From assembly GCA_031280335.1 (NCBI GenBank), contig JAITGZ010000053.1:1-20543 (forward strand): a stretch of 20,543 bases of DNA, read 5' to 3'. The notes under the pieces are model-generated. The model saw only the letters and a list, made by a program, of their open reading frames with translations, was not told where the DNA came from and searched no databases. Origin of the DNA: Deltaproteobacteria bacterium (GTDB lineage: Bacteria > Desulfobacterota > Desulfovibrionia > Desulfovibrionales > Desulfovibrionaceae). Positions 15,194 through 20,543 of the stretch are shown here, piece after piece. The position numbers and the translations under genes were made by a program. Numbering within the stretch: position 1 is the stretch's first letter; every line of letters starts with the position of its first letter.

Positions 15194-15262
15194 GGAAACG
15201 CTGATTTATTTTCTTGAGGGTGCCTTGCCATTATGCCAAGGGGCGGCAAGGATAAGGCTGCG
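15194..15262. mobile_element. Partial copy of the MITE-like element
   Basis: It begins with GGAAACGCTGATTTATTT, 17 of 18 matches to the terminal repeat of the element at 10004-10234, followed by the 6-nt linker of that element's right end. It then continues with a close match to the reverse complement of unit A up to GGCTGCGC. The opposite terminal repeat is absent. The match stops 13 nt from the dsbD stop codon. Stem CCTTGCC (15223-15229) with GGCAAGG (15245-15251) could act as a weak 3' hairpin for dsbD mRNA, but no T-run follows. Confidence 0.65.
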
Positions 15263-15275
15263 CGCAGTCTCAACT

Positions 15276-17375
15276 TTATGGCCGCAAGCCGGTACGCAGG
15301 GCGCTTTCCATGGTCTCCGGGCCGATGAGGTCGCGCAGGGCGGTGGGGTGCAGGGGGTCGGCCGCCGGGATGATGGCAATGAAAGGTATGCTTGCGCCTC
15401 CCAGGGAGCGGAGCAGCCTCTCGCCGGCTGGGTTTTTGCGGGTAAGGTCCACCTTGAGTCGGAGCAGATCGTAGTCATGCGTCCAGCGGCGCAGGCGTGG
15501 TTCGGAAAGGGTAGTCAGCTCCAGGGCTTTGCAGTTTATGCACCAGTCGGCGGTAAAGTGCAGCAACAGGTTGCGCCGGCCCAGTTCCGTCTTGAAGACG
15601 GCGGGGGTAAAATTCACCCAGGCGCTGTGGCCGGAGGGAGGGGCAAAGGGCAGGGCCAGGGCGCACAGGACCAGAGCCAGGGCGGTCAGTCCTCCCACAA
15701 GTTTGGTCGTGCCGCGTTGTCCGGCCGGGCGCGGCTGGGCTTGTGCGGGAGGGTCTTCTTTGGGGGCGCGGACAGTGGGGCGGCTGGTGGTTTTGCGCAG
15801 CCAGGCGGCAAAGGCCAGCAGTAAAAAAGACAGGGTGAGGATGGGCATTTTCTCTTGCGGCAGCATGGAGAACAGGTAAACCACCACCCCCAGCAGCACA
15901 AAGCCCATGACGGTTTCCAGGGTCTGGTTCCAGGGGCCTGGACGGGGCAGACGGCGGCCCAGTTCGGGGCGTATGACCATGAGCAGAAAGGGAGCGGCCA
16001 TGCCTAGGGCTGTGGCCAGCAGGGTCAAGCCCAGGTAAAGACCGGGGCGTCCCACGCTCCAGCCCAGTACCCCGCCCAAAAGCGGGCCGCTGCAGGGCGT
16101 AGCCAGCAAGGTGGCCAGGAGGCCGCTGCCGAAGGCTTGTCTGACCAGAGGGGCGCGAGGGCTTATTTCCAGCCGGGGCGCGGGCGGGCGGATCAGGCCG
16201 AACATGCCCAAAGCCAGCATAAAGAGCAGCATGGTCAGCCCCAGGATCATCTCCGGGCTTTGCAGAAAGCCGCCCCACAATTGTCCGGCCAGGGCCATGA
16301 GGGCAAAGATGAAGCCGAACCAGACCAGAATGCCCAGGCTGAAGCATAGGGCGTACAGGCGCAATCGGCTGCGCCGCCGGGCCGCCTCCGCACCGTCGCC
16401 GGCTATGCCGGCCCATCCTCCCAGGCCGAGCAGGGTGCCGAGCTTGAGGGTGATCACCGGCAGTACGCAAGGCATGAAATTGAGGATGAAACCGGCGATT
16501 AGTCCCAAAAGCAAGGCCTGGCCCAGACCGTCCACCTCCAGTCCGGACTGATGATAGCGCGTTTTCAGGGCGGACAGGTATTCTTCCGGCAGATCGTCCT
16601 CGTCCAGGGGGGTGATTTCTTCTGTGGGGTCCGGGGCGGGGGTCGGCGGACGCGGCCGAACGCCCGCGCGGTATAGCGCCAGGTTCAGGGCGGGCAATTC
16701 TTCCAAGGGGAAGGGGGTGAACAGTTCCGGTTTCAGCTCCGCCGTAAGCGTGGGGCGTACGGGGATGCAGGCGGTGGGGGTGCATATTGTCGCCTCGGCC
16801 CTGAACTGTACCTTCAGGCCGGAGAGTTCAGCGGGCAGGGCGGCCAGCGCCTGTACGCTCCCGTTGTAAACCGGCAGGGACAGCCCGGAAAAAGGGTCAT
16901 TCTTTACTTCTCCCGGCGGGTAGTAAAATTCCAGATCTGTCAGGAGAGTGCCCTGCATATCCAAAGCCTCCAGGCGCAGGACGGGGACAGCGTCCGCAGG
17001 CGGACGGGTTCCGTCCGTCCCCTCTGTATCAAGGGAGAAGGGGGCGTAAAAATAGGTGTTAGGTCTGGGGATGAGGCGCAGCAGCAGCCACAGGCGTCCG
17101 CTTTCCGGCCAGGCGGCTTGGCCGGGGGGCAGGGTTGGGCCTGGCGCGGGTTTAAGGATGTTTATACGCGGGTCGATGCTCAGGGCTTCCGGCTCAGAGG
17201 CGATCTCGCGCGGCGGGGGCAGGCGGAAACGTTCGGACGCGGCCTGGGCGGTGAGGGCGGCCGCCAGCAGGATCAGAATAAGGGGCGGTATTTTAAGCCG
17301 TGAGGCGAGGCTTTTTTTCGGTTTCACCTCAAGGCTGGGGCTGTGTGGTTTTTTATTGACTTGGGCTGAAAACAT
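15276..17375 (-). CDS. dsbD: Thiol:disulfide interchange protein DsbD
   Basis: This 699-residue protein has all three DsbD modules. A signal segment at about 29-46 (ALTAQA-A cleavage likely) leads to the periplasmic N-terminal domain with CTPTAC (C198, C203). The membrane domain carries the two essential cysteines C303 (NFMPCVLPVITLK) and C428 (ATPCSGPLLGG) in about eight helices. The C-terminal thioredoxin-like domain has WCINC (C612, C615). DsbD passes electrons from cytoplasmic thioredoxin to periplasmic thiol proteins, for example DsbC or cytochrome c maturation factors. The N-terminus extends about 28 residues ahead of the hydrophobic core, which is somewhat long. GGGAGG lies 11 nt before the only suitable ATG, and a good promoter is found at 17425-17453. 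Confidence 0.93.
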   Translation of the reverse strand: MFSAQVNKKPHSPSLEVKPKKSLASRLKIPPLILILLAAALTAQAASERFRLPPPREIASEPEALSIDPRINILKPAPGPTLPPGQAAWPESGRLWLLLRLIPRPNTYFYAPFSLDTEGTDGTRPPADAVPVLRLEALDMQGTLLTDLEFYYPPGEVKNDPFSGLSLPVYNGSVQALAALPAELSGLKVQFRAEATICTPTACIPVRPTLTAELKPELFTPFPLEELPALNLALYRAGVRPRPPTPAPDPTEEITPLDEDDLPEEYLSALKTRYHQSGLEVDGLGQALLLGLIAGFILNFMPCVLPVITLKLGTLLGLGGWAGIAGDGAEAARRRSRLRLYALCFSLGILVWFGFIFALMALAGQLWGGFLQSPEMILGLTMLLFMLALGMFGLIRPPAPRLEISPRAPLVRQAFGSGLLATLLATPCSGPLLGGVLGWSVGRPGLYLGLTLLATALGMAAPFLLMVIRPELGRRLPRPGPWNQTLETVMGFVLLGVVVYLFSMLPQEKMPILTLSFLLLAFAAWLRKTTSRPTVRAPKEDPPAQAQPRPAGQRGTTKLVGGLTALALVLCALALPFAPPSGHSAWVNFTPAVFKTELGRRNLLLHFTADWCINCKALELTTLSEPRLRRWTHDYDLLRLKVDLTRKNPAGERLLRSLGGASIPFIAIIPAADPLHPTALRDLIGPETMESALRTGLRP

Positions 17376-17424
17376 ATATACTCTGCCTCCCGTGTTCCGA
17401 TATGGACACGATTTAGGGCGACTG

Positions 17425-17453
17425 AATTTAGTTTATTTATTTAAAACGGTCAA
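17425..17453 (-). promoter_or_regulatory. Sigma70-type promoter of dsbD
   Basis: On the - strand TTGACC (17453-17448) is followed after 17 nt by TAAATT (17430-17425). It stands about 50 bp upstream of the dsbD ATG in an otherwise gene-free 220-bp stretch between dsbD and the tRNA gene. Confidence 0.5.
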
Positions 17454-17595
17454 TGGGGCACGGAGGAATCGCGGCATACTTACCCACGCGCAAACTGACC
17501 GCGTGATGACCGTTAACGGCTTGCCGGTACCCCTGCGGCCAAAGAGTGATTCCAAAGCTTAATCGCTTTTAGAACCCGGAGGCGCGTTTCTCAAA

Positions 17596-17671
<76 letters not shown>

Positions 17672-17686
17672 AGCAAGAATCTCACA

Positions 17687-17728
17687 AAGCCCCGCAAGGT
17701 CTCAAAAGCCAGGCGGGGCTTGGGTTTT
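17687..17728 (+). terminator. Intrinsic terminator after tRNA-Lys
   Basis: AAGCCCCGC (17687-17695) pairs with GCGGGGCTT (17713-17721), followed by GGGTTTT. It begins 16 nt after the tRNA CCA end. Confidence 0.7.
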
Positions 17729-17847
17729 CTGGAAGTCGGCAGTCTCATGTCCTCTCACAAAATCTATGGACATACCACTAAAAGACGGTACGGATGGATG
17801 CGTACAGGCGGCACAAGGAATACCGCCAAGGCAAATGCCGTCATTGC

Positions 17848-17859
17848 GCAAAGCTTTGC
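17848..17859. repeat. 12-nt palindrome upstream of the integrase start
   Basis: GCAAAGCTTTGC is a perfect palindrome lying about 30 bp before the integrase GTG. It might be an arm-type or regulator site of the former integrative element; this is a guess from position. Confidence 0.25.
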
Positions 17860-17886
17860 GGCGCAAGGGTTTTATGAGGGAATACC

Positions 17887-18162
17887 GTGAAACTGACAGA
17901 CACTTTTTTAAAGAGTATCAAAAATACCGTCAAAACGCAGAAATTTTCTGATGGTCATAATCTGTATCTGCTTGCGACCCCAAGCGGCGGTAGGCTATGG
18001 AGGGTTGACTATCGTTTTGCCGGTAAGCGTAAAACTTTGGCCTTGGGCACGTATCCCGCCGTTTCTTTGACCGGAAAATCGGGAACGAGGAGACGGAGCA
18101 GGACAATCTTTCATTGCGGTAACGGCTTCCACTCCCAGAAGGCGGAGAGCTATTTCGTCTAA
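17887..18162 (+). pseudogene. Truncated P4-type tyrosine integrase (N-terminal arm-binding domain)
   Basis: About the first 60 codons match the DUF4102 arm-DNA-binding domain of P4-like integrases: KLTDTFLKSIK, then KFSDGHNLYLLATPSGGRLW, then DYRFAGKRKTLALGTYPAVSL. The expected next helix (SLAEARxxRxEAR) is replaced by unrelated sequence, and the frame ends at 18162, so the catalytic domain with its R-H-R-Y residues is missing. The GTG start has GAGGGA 5 nt upstream. Its place just after tRNA-Lys is the usual one for integrases that use tRNA 3' ends. The frame end overlaps by 4 nt the 3' end of the opposing yhaV-like gene, so that module may have been inserted at, or recombined with, the broken integrase. 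Confidence 0.8.
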
Positions 18163-18641
18163 CTATCTTTGATATCTCTTAACGCACGGGATTCAGACAA
18201 CACTTGCGCCCAATCTTCAGGAGGGTTGCCGTTCTCCAGCATTTTGCGGAAAACGCGGTACGCGTCATAGTCGCTTTCATAGGCGCGCCTCGTATCCGCA
18301 TCATTCACCCAAGCATAGACTATTATCCTGCTCTGCGCATGATAGCGGAAGAATATCCGGTACTGCTGAAAAAATTTGGCGCGAAACCAGTGTTTTTGTT
18401 CATTCCCCAGCGTGTTGCCCTGGCGATATTCCACTCGCGTCGGGTCTTGCGGAATTATGTCAAAGGCGAGTTTTACGATGGCTGCCAAACGCTTGGCAGC
18501 ATTTTTTTTCGTGTAGCCCGCCGGGTCTTTCCACTTTAACGCCTCGACTTGCCGAGTCAGCGTTTCAAGCTGGGCCATAAATAGTGGATGAGCGAAAAGC
18601 GTCCAGCCGTGAATGACTATCGGCGTTGACGGCTCGCTCAT
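18159..18641 (-). CDS. yhaV: YhaV-type toxin (type II toxin-antitoxin)
   Basis: This 160-residue protein matches E. coli YhaV along its length: INGWxLxAHPxF-like IHGWTLFAHPLF at the start, EALKWKDPAGY, then a core RVEYRQGNTLGNEQKHWFRA and QYRIFFRYHAQSRIIVYAWVNDADTRR, ending in DAYRVFRKML and PPEDW. YhaV is a RelE-superfamily ribosome-dependent mRNA interferase that is neutralised by PrlF. The ATG overlaps the antitoxin TGA (ATGA), so synthesis is coupled and the antitoxin comes first, as in E. coli. The frame appears intact. It is convergent with, and overlaps slightly, the integrase remnant. Confidence 0.9.
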   Translation of the reverse strand: MSEPSTPIVIHGWTLFAHPLFMAQLETLTRQVEALKWKDPAGYTKKNAAKRLAAIVKLAFDIIPQDPTRVEYRQGNTLGNEQKHWFRAKFFQQYRIFFRYHAQSRIIVYAWVNDADTRRAYESDYDAYRVFRKMLENGNPPEDWAQVLSESRALRDIKDS

Positions 18642-18967
18642 TCCGCTTCCGCCGGCAGAGATCTGTTCAAGTCAAGTTCCACATTGCCCGCCAGGGAATT
18701 CAGGTATTGCACTGTGTCATCGCCAATAGCCTTGAGGCGTTCCGGATACTTGGAAATGTCATCGGCCAGAAAGGCCAAAAACGAACCGAGCACCGGATCG
18801 TCATCTTCCAGCGGGTCGTCACGGCGCAGAAGCACATCCCCGTTGGGGTGAATGGCGTAACGGATTTTATCGCGCTTGCCGAGCTTGAGCGCGAGCCGCA
18901 CCGCCTGCGGCAGCGTTGTCTGGTAGCGGTCGGTCAACGTGGATTCGGCTTCGAGAATGGCTGGCAT
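18638..18967 (-). CDS. prlF: PrlF (SohA)-type antitoxin
   Basis: This 109-residue protein has an AbrB/SpoVT-like swapped-hairpin start (ESTLTDRYQTTLPQAVRLAL, then DKIRYAIHPNGDVLL) that in the family binds DNA, and an acidic C-terminal half (DPVLGSFLAFLADDI) that contacts the toxin. It neutralises YhaV and represses the operon. A strong ribosome binding site AGGAGG lies 6 nt before the ATG. Its promoter overlaps a 14-nt palindrome (see next entries) and the translation-start region of the divergent phage gene. Confidence 0.88.
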   Translation of the reverse strand: MPAILEAESTLTDRYQTTLPQAVRLALKLGKRDKIRYAIHPNGDVLLRRDDPLEDDDPVLGSFLAFLADDISKYPERLKAIGDDTVQYLNSLAGNVELDLNRSLPAEAE

Positions 18968-19003
18968 GGCTGCCTCCTATGTAATTCGTTATTTTCCTAC
19001 ATC

Positions 19004-19017
19004 AATGCAATTGCATT
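19004..19017. promoter_or_regulatory. 14-nt palindrome, probable PrlF/YhaV operator
   Basis: AATGCAATTGCATT is a perfect palindrome about 40 bp upstream of the prlF ATG, overlapping the predicted -10 box. Autoregulation by PrlF-YhaV is known for the family; that this is the binding site is inference. Confidence 0.5.
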
Positions 19018-19041
19018 ACCATATGTTTTTTACGAGGTCAA
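19013..19041 (-). promoter_or_regulatory. Promoter of prlF-yhaV
   Basis: On the - strand TTGACC (19041-19036), 17 nt, TAATGC (19018-19013). The -35 box overlaps the ribosome binding site region of the divergent gpW-like gene, whose ATG is at 19043. Confidence 0.45.
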
Positions 19042-19042
19042 C

Positions 19043-19255
19043 ATGGAACTCGAACAGCTCCTCGCCATGCGCGACACCCTCCGGGCCGCCCGGTATAACG
19101 GCGCTTTGACCGTCCGGGCTGGAGACAAGTGGGTGACCTACAAATCGGACAAGGAAATGGCGGCCGCCCTGGACGCTCTGGAACGAGAAATCGCGGTCAA
19201 GACCGGAAAACGCGGTAGGAAACGGGTGCTGGCCTACGCTGAAAAGGGTTTGTGA
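19043..19255 (+). CDS. gpW-like phage head-tail joining protein
   Basis: This 70-residue protein reads MELEQLLAMRDTLRAARYNG, then VTYKSDKEMAAALDALEREI and a basic tail ending in EKGL. This pattern (LxxxRxAL..AR.SG, V.Y.SD.EM.AAL..LE..I) is typical of the small gpW-type head-tail joining proteins of lambda-like phages, which sit between the terminase and portal genes and attach tails to filled heads. The ATG has GAGG about 5-6 nt upstream; a longer frame starting at 18626 runs antisense through prlF and is not real. No terminase gene precedes it, and the next gene is cut short, so it is a prophage remnant. The TGA overlaps the next ATG (ATGA-like coupling). Confidence 0.7.
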   Translation: MELEQLLAMRDTLRAARYNGALTVRAGDKWVTYKSDKEMAAALDALEREIAVKTGKRGRKRVLAYAEKGL

Positions 19256-19521
19256 TGGGCATGTTCACATCGTTGCGACAACGCGTCGGGGCTTTCAGCA
19301 GGGATAAGGCGGGCAATCAGCTTTCATCTTCTATTCCTTTGTGGTCTGAGACCCCGGCCTTCAGGCCGGATATAGCAAGGCCCAGCCCTGAAGGGCGGGG
19401 TTTCCTTCCGGGCGGAAGCTTGGCCTTAGGACGCAAACCACGGCGGGGCGCAAGACGTGAAGCCCTGAAGGGCTTCACTACCGCGTTGCTTCAAATTACA
19501 AAGTTGGCGCTATTTCTTTGA
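19255..19521 (+). pseudogene. Cut-off ORF coupled to the gpW-like gene (possible portal gene start)
   Basis: An ATG at 19255 overlaps the stop of the gpW-like gene. The first 30 or so codons (MGMFTSLRQRVGAFSRDKAG...) could be the start of a portal protein, the usual next gene in lambda-like phages, but I cannot confirm similarity. From about 19345 the frame runs into palindromic hairpin sequence and then antisense to the end of the higA-like gene, so the rest is not coding. It is best seen as a gene start joined to unrelated DNA. Confidence 0.35.
19354..19478. repeat. Cluster of three palindromic hairpins (IS200/IS605- or REP-like)
   Basis: Three tight stem-loops share a CCTGAAGG core: CCGGCCTTCAGGCCGG (19354-19369), GCCCTGAAGGGC (19385-19396, followed by GGGGTTTCC), and a 10-bp stem GTGAAGCCCT/AGGGCTTCAC around GA (19457-19478). 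Such palindromes are common at the ends of IS200/IS605-type elements and in REP sequences. No transposase gene is present. The cluster lies exactly where the phage ORF stops making sense and just after the stop of the opposing higA-like gene. Confidence 0.55.
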
Positions 19522-19861
19522 GTACTTCCGGGCGTTGAAAAGCAATCTTCAGAAGTGTTTTTGCCGCTCCTGAAGGCTGACGGCGCCCTTGTTCCCAATC
19601 ATGTAGCGTGCGCACGGAAATACCGAGCAATCCGGCAAACTGAGCCTGAGAAAATCCTGTTTTCGCACGGGCAGCCAGTGTCATGCTCCTGTCGGCCGGG
19701 ATTATTTCCTCCAACTCCACTGTTCCGTCACGACGGACAATACGGCGTATAAATGTTCCATCATCCTGGGGAATAAACTGCGTCTTGCGCGCCCAATCAA
19801 TTTTTTCACCAGAGTCGAGCATCTTAACCAAGCTTTCGAGAGATTTTTTAGCTGATTTCAT
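19496..19861 (-). CDS. higA: HigA-type antitoxin (XRE-family HTH)
   Basis: The protein has 121 residues from the chosen start. A central strand-rich part (GTFIRRIVRRDGTVELEEI) precedes a Cro/C1 helix-turn-helix: LAARAKTGFSQAQFAGLLGI, then SVRTLHDWEQGRRQPSGAA. This layout matches HigA-2-type antitoxins paired with RelE-like toxins. It binds and blocks the toxin and represses the operon. AAGGAGG stands 9 nt before ATG 19861 and only 3 nt before ATG 19867, so the former is preferred. The start overlaps the toxin gene end by 14 bp, and the toxin comes first, as in higBA. A start at 19918 would lie deep in the toxin gene and is rejected. Confidence 0.85.
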   Translation of the reverse strand: MKSAKKSLESLVKMLDSGEKIDWARKTQFIPQDDGTFIRRIVRRDGTVELEEIIPADRSMTLAARAKTGFSQAQFAGLLGISVRTLHDWEQGRRQPSGAAKTLLKIAFQRPEVLKEIAPTL

Positions 19862-20171
19862 GATCATAAGCCTCCTTAATCGTGCGGAGCCATTCGCGGG
19901 GAATATCGTCCCGCACATTTTTTCCGTAGGCGGTTATCAAAATAATCTGCCCCGAAGCCAGCCGGAGAAAATAAATGATCCTTGCTCCGCCTTGTTTGCC
20001 TCTCCCTTTTGATTGCCAACGTAATTTCCGGCATCCGGAAGTCCCCGGAATGACGTTTCCGGATTCGGGCTGCCCGCAGAGAAATATCTGCAGATCAGAA
20101 AATTCTTGTGCTGTGAACATGGTGTCACGAACTTCGGCAAAAGGAGCCAACTCAACGAATTCGTATAACAT
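19848..20171 (-). CDS. higB: HigB-type (RelE/ParE superfamily) toxin
   Basis: The protein has 107 residues from ATG 20171. The pattern FVELAPFAEVRDT, then GNVIPGTSGCRKLRWQSKGRGK, then GGARIIYFLRLASGQIILITAYGKN closely follows HigB-2 of Vibrio cholerae, a ribosome-dependent mRNA endonuclease. A TTG at 20198 would add nine residues and overlaps the predicted promoter, so the ATG is preferred; it also gives the normal family N-terminus. No Shine-Dalgarno is visible before it. The gene is intact and overlaps its antitoxin. It is divergent from the DUF3990 gene, with 85 bp between the starts. Confidence 0.85.
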   Translation of the reverse strand: MLYEFVELAPFAEVRDTMFTAQEFSDLQIFLCGQPESGNVIPGTSGCRKLRWQSKGRGKQGGARIIYFLRLASGQIILITAYGKNVRDDIPREWLRTIKEAYDHEIS

Positions 20172-20176
20172 GATTT

Positions 20177-20205
20177 TATATACGGCATTGCCGCACAATG
20201 ATCAA
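20177..20205 (-). promoter_or_regulatory. Promoter of higBA
   Basis: On the - strand TTGATC (20205-20200), 17 nt, TATATA (20182-20177), with the higB ATG only 5 nt beyond the -10 box. The expected transcript start falls on or next to the ATG, and no ribosome binding site is seen, which suggests a leaderless message. Confidence 0.45.
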
Positions 20206-20256
20206 GGATATTTATAGACGACATATTGCGCAAGTTTCTACTTGAAGACTGTCTCG

Positions 20257-20543
20257 ATGACGATTAAAATCCCTGACGTATCAAAAGGACAAAACCCTTT
20301 GGACTTCGGTCAGGGGTTTTATCTGACCTCAAACCGCAGACAAGCGCGGCAATGGGCGATAAAAAAAGCGAACCGCCTGAAAACGGGGTTGCCTGTCATC
20401 AATATTTTCACCTTTGACGACCGTACTGATTTTTCGCCGTTGTCTGTAAAGATATTTGAAGGCCCAAATGAAGAATGGCTCGATTTTGTTGTGGCAAACA
20501 GAAACGAGACATACCGGGGACGGCGGTTTGACATTATTATCGG
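20257..20543 (+). CDS. DUF3990-family protein, 5' part (runs off the window)
   Basis: At least 95 codons are visible. LDFGQGFYLTSNRRQARQWA, then PVINIFTFD and KIFEGPNEEWLDFVVANRNE, ending in FDIIIG, is the DUF3990 pattern. To my knowledge the family has no settled function and often neighbours DUF3791, an arrangement like a toxin-antitoxin pair; a link to ADP-ribosyltransferase folds has been suggested, which I cannot verify here. Most members begin with a short YHGS/YHAS strand. Upstream in frame there is TYCASF (20221-20238) but no good start before it, so the N-terminus may be shortened or decayed. The ATG at 20257 has no clear ribosome binding site. The 3' end lies outside. Confidence 0.7.
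   Translation, partial: MTIKIPDVSKGQNPLDFGQGFYLTSNRRQARQWAIKKANRLKTGLPVINIFTFDDRTDFSPLSVKIFEGPNEEWLDFVVANRNETYRGRRFDIII

Noticed and set aside
15475..16785. Open frame of 436 codons on the - strand in another frame of dsbD
   Set aside because: It is a Pro/Arg/His-rich shadow of dsbD, whose domains and cysteines are all in the other frame.
18626..19042. Upstream part of the + strand frame that ends with the gpW-like gene
   Set aside because: It is antisense to prlF and its promoter; the real start is ATG 19043 with its own ribosome binding site.

Overview
The window looks like a chromosomal segment of a sulfate-reducing deltaproteobacterium of the Desulfovibrionaceae type. The main support is a gene block for siroheme-dependent (alternative) heme synthesis, ahbC-hemB-ahbD plus an AhbA/AhbB-family siroheme decarboxylase subunit, a pathway known from Desulfovibrio and archaea. 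The GC-rich, densely packed coding sequence fits this. The assignment rests on recognised motifs and not on a database search.

Layout. Positions 3-6345 are a + strand run: the 3' end of an MTA/SAH deaminase gene, murJ overlapping it by ATGA, then ahbC, hemB, ahbD and the decarboxylase subunit gene, the last two again overlapping by ATGA. A TauE/SafE (YfcA-like) permease follows and ends in a clear intrinsic terminator. On the - strand (7344-9779) lies a large lipoprotein with a decayed GH13/trehalose-synthase-like fold. The non-coding stretch 9780-10480 holds a 26-nt dyad and a 231-bp MITE-like element with perfect 18-bp terminal inverted repeats. Next come a HAD phosphatase-like gene (+) and a - strand cluster nadD, TPR protein, UvrD-like helicase. 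A partial copy of the MITE lies between nadD and dsbD, which is also on the - strand.

From 17596 the character changes. A tRNA-Lys(CUU) gene is followed by the first 60 or so codons of a P4-type integrase and then by a mosaic of lower GC by eye: a PrlF/YhaV toxin-antitoxin pair, a gpW-like phage head-tail gene with a cut-off downstream ORF, three palindromic hairpins with a common CCTGAAGG core, a HigBA-type toxin-antitoxin pair, and the start of a DUF3990 gene that leaves the window. This is best read as a degraded integrative element or prophage at the 3' end of a tRNA gene.

How genes work together. HemB makes porphobilinogen. Siroheme, made elsewhere, is decarboxylated by AhbA/B, AhbC removes two acetate side chains to give Fe-coproporphyrin III, and AhbD oxidatively decarboxylates that to heme b. 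DsbD would move reducing power across the membrane to periplasmic thiol proteins, which could include cytochrome c maturation (inference). The most unusual items are the MITE and its rearranged partial copy, two probable enzyme relatives with damaged catalytic motifs (GH13-like lipoprotein, HAD protein), and the tRNA-linked island with two toxin-antitoxin modules and a DUF3990 gene. I did not find a clearly new multi-gene system.
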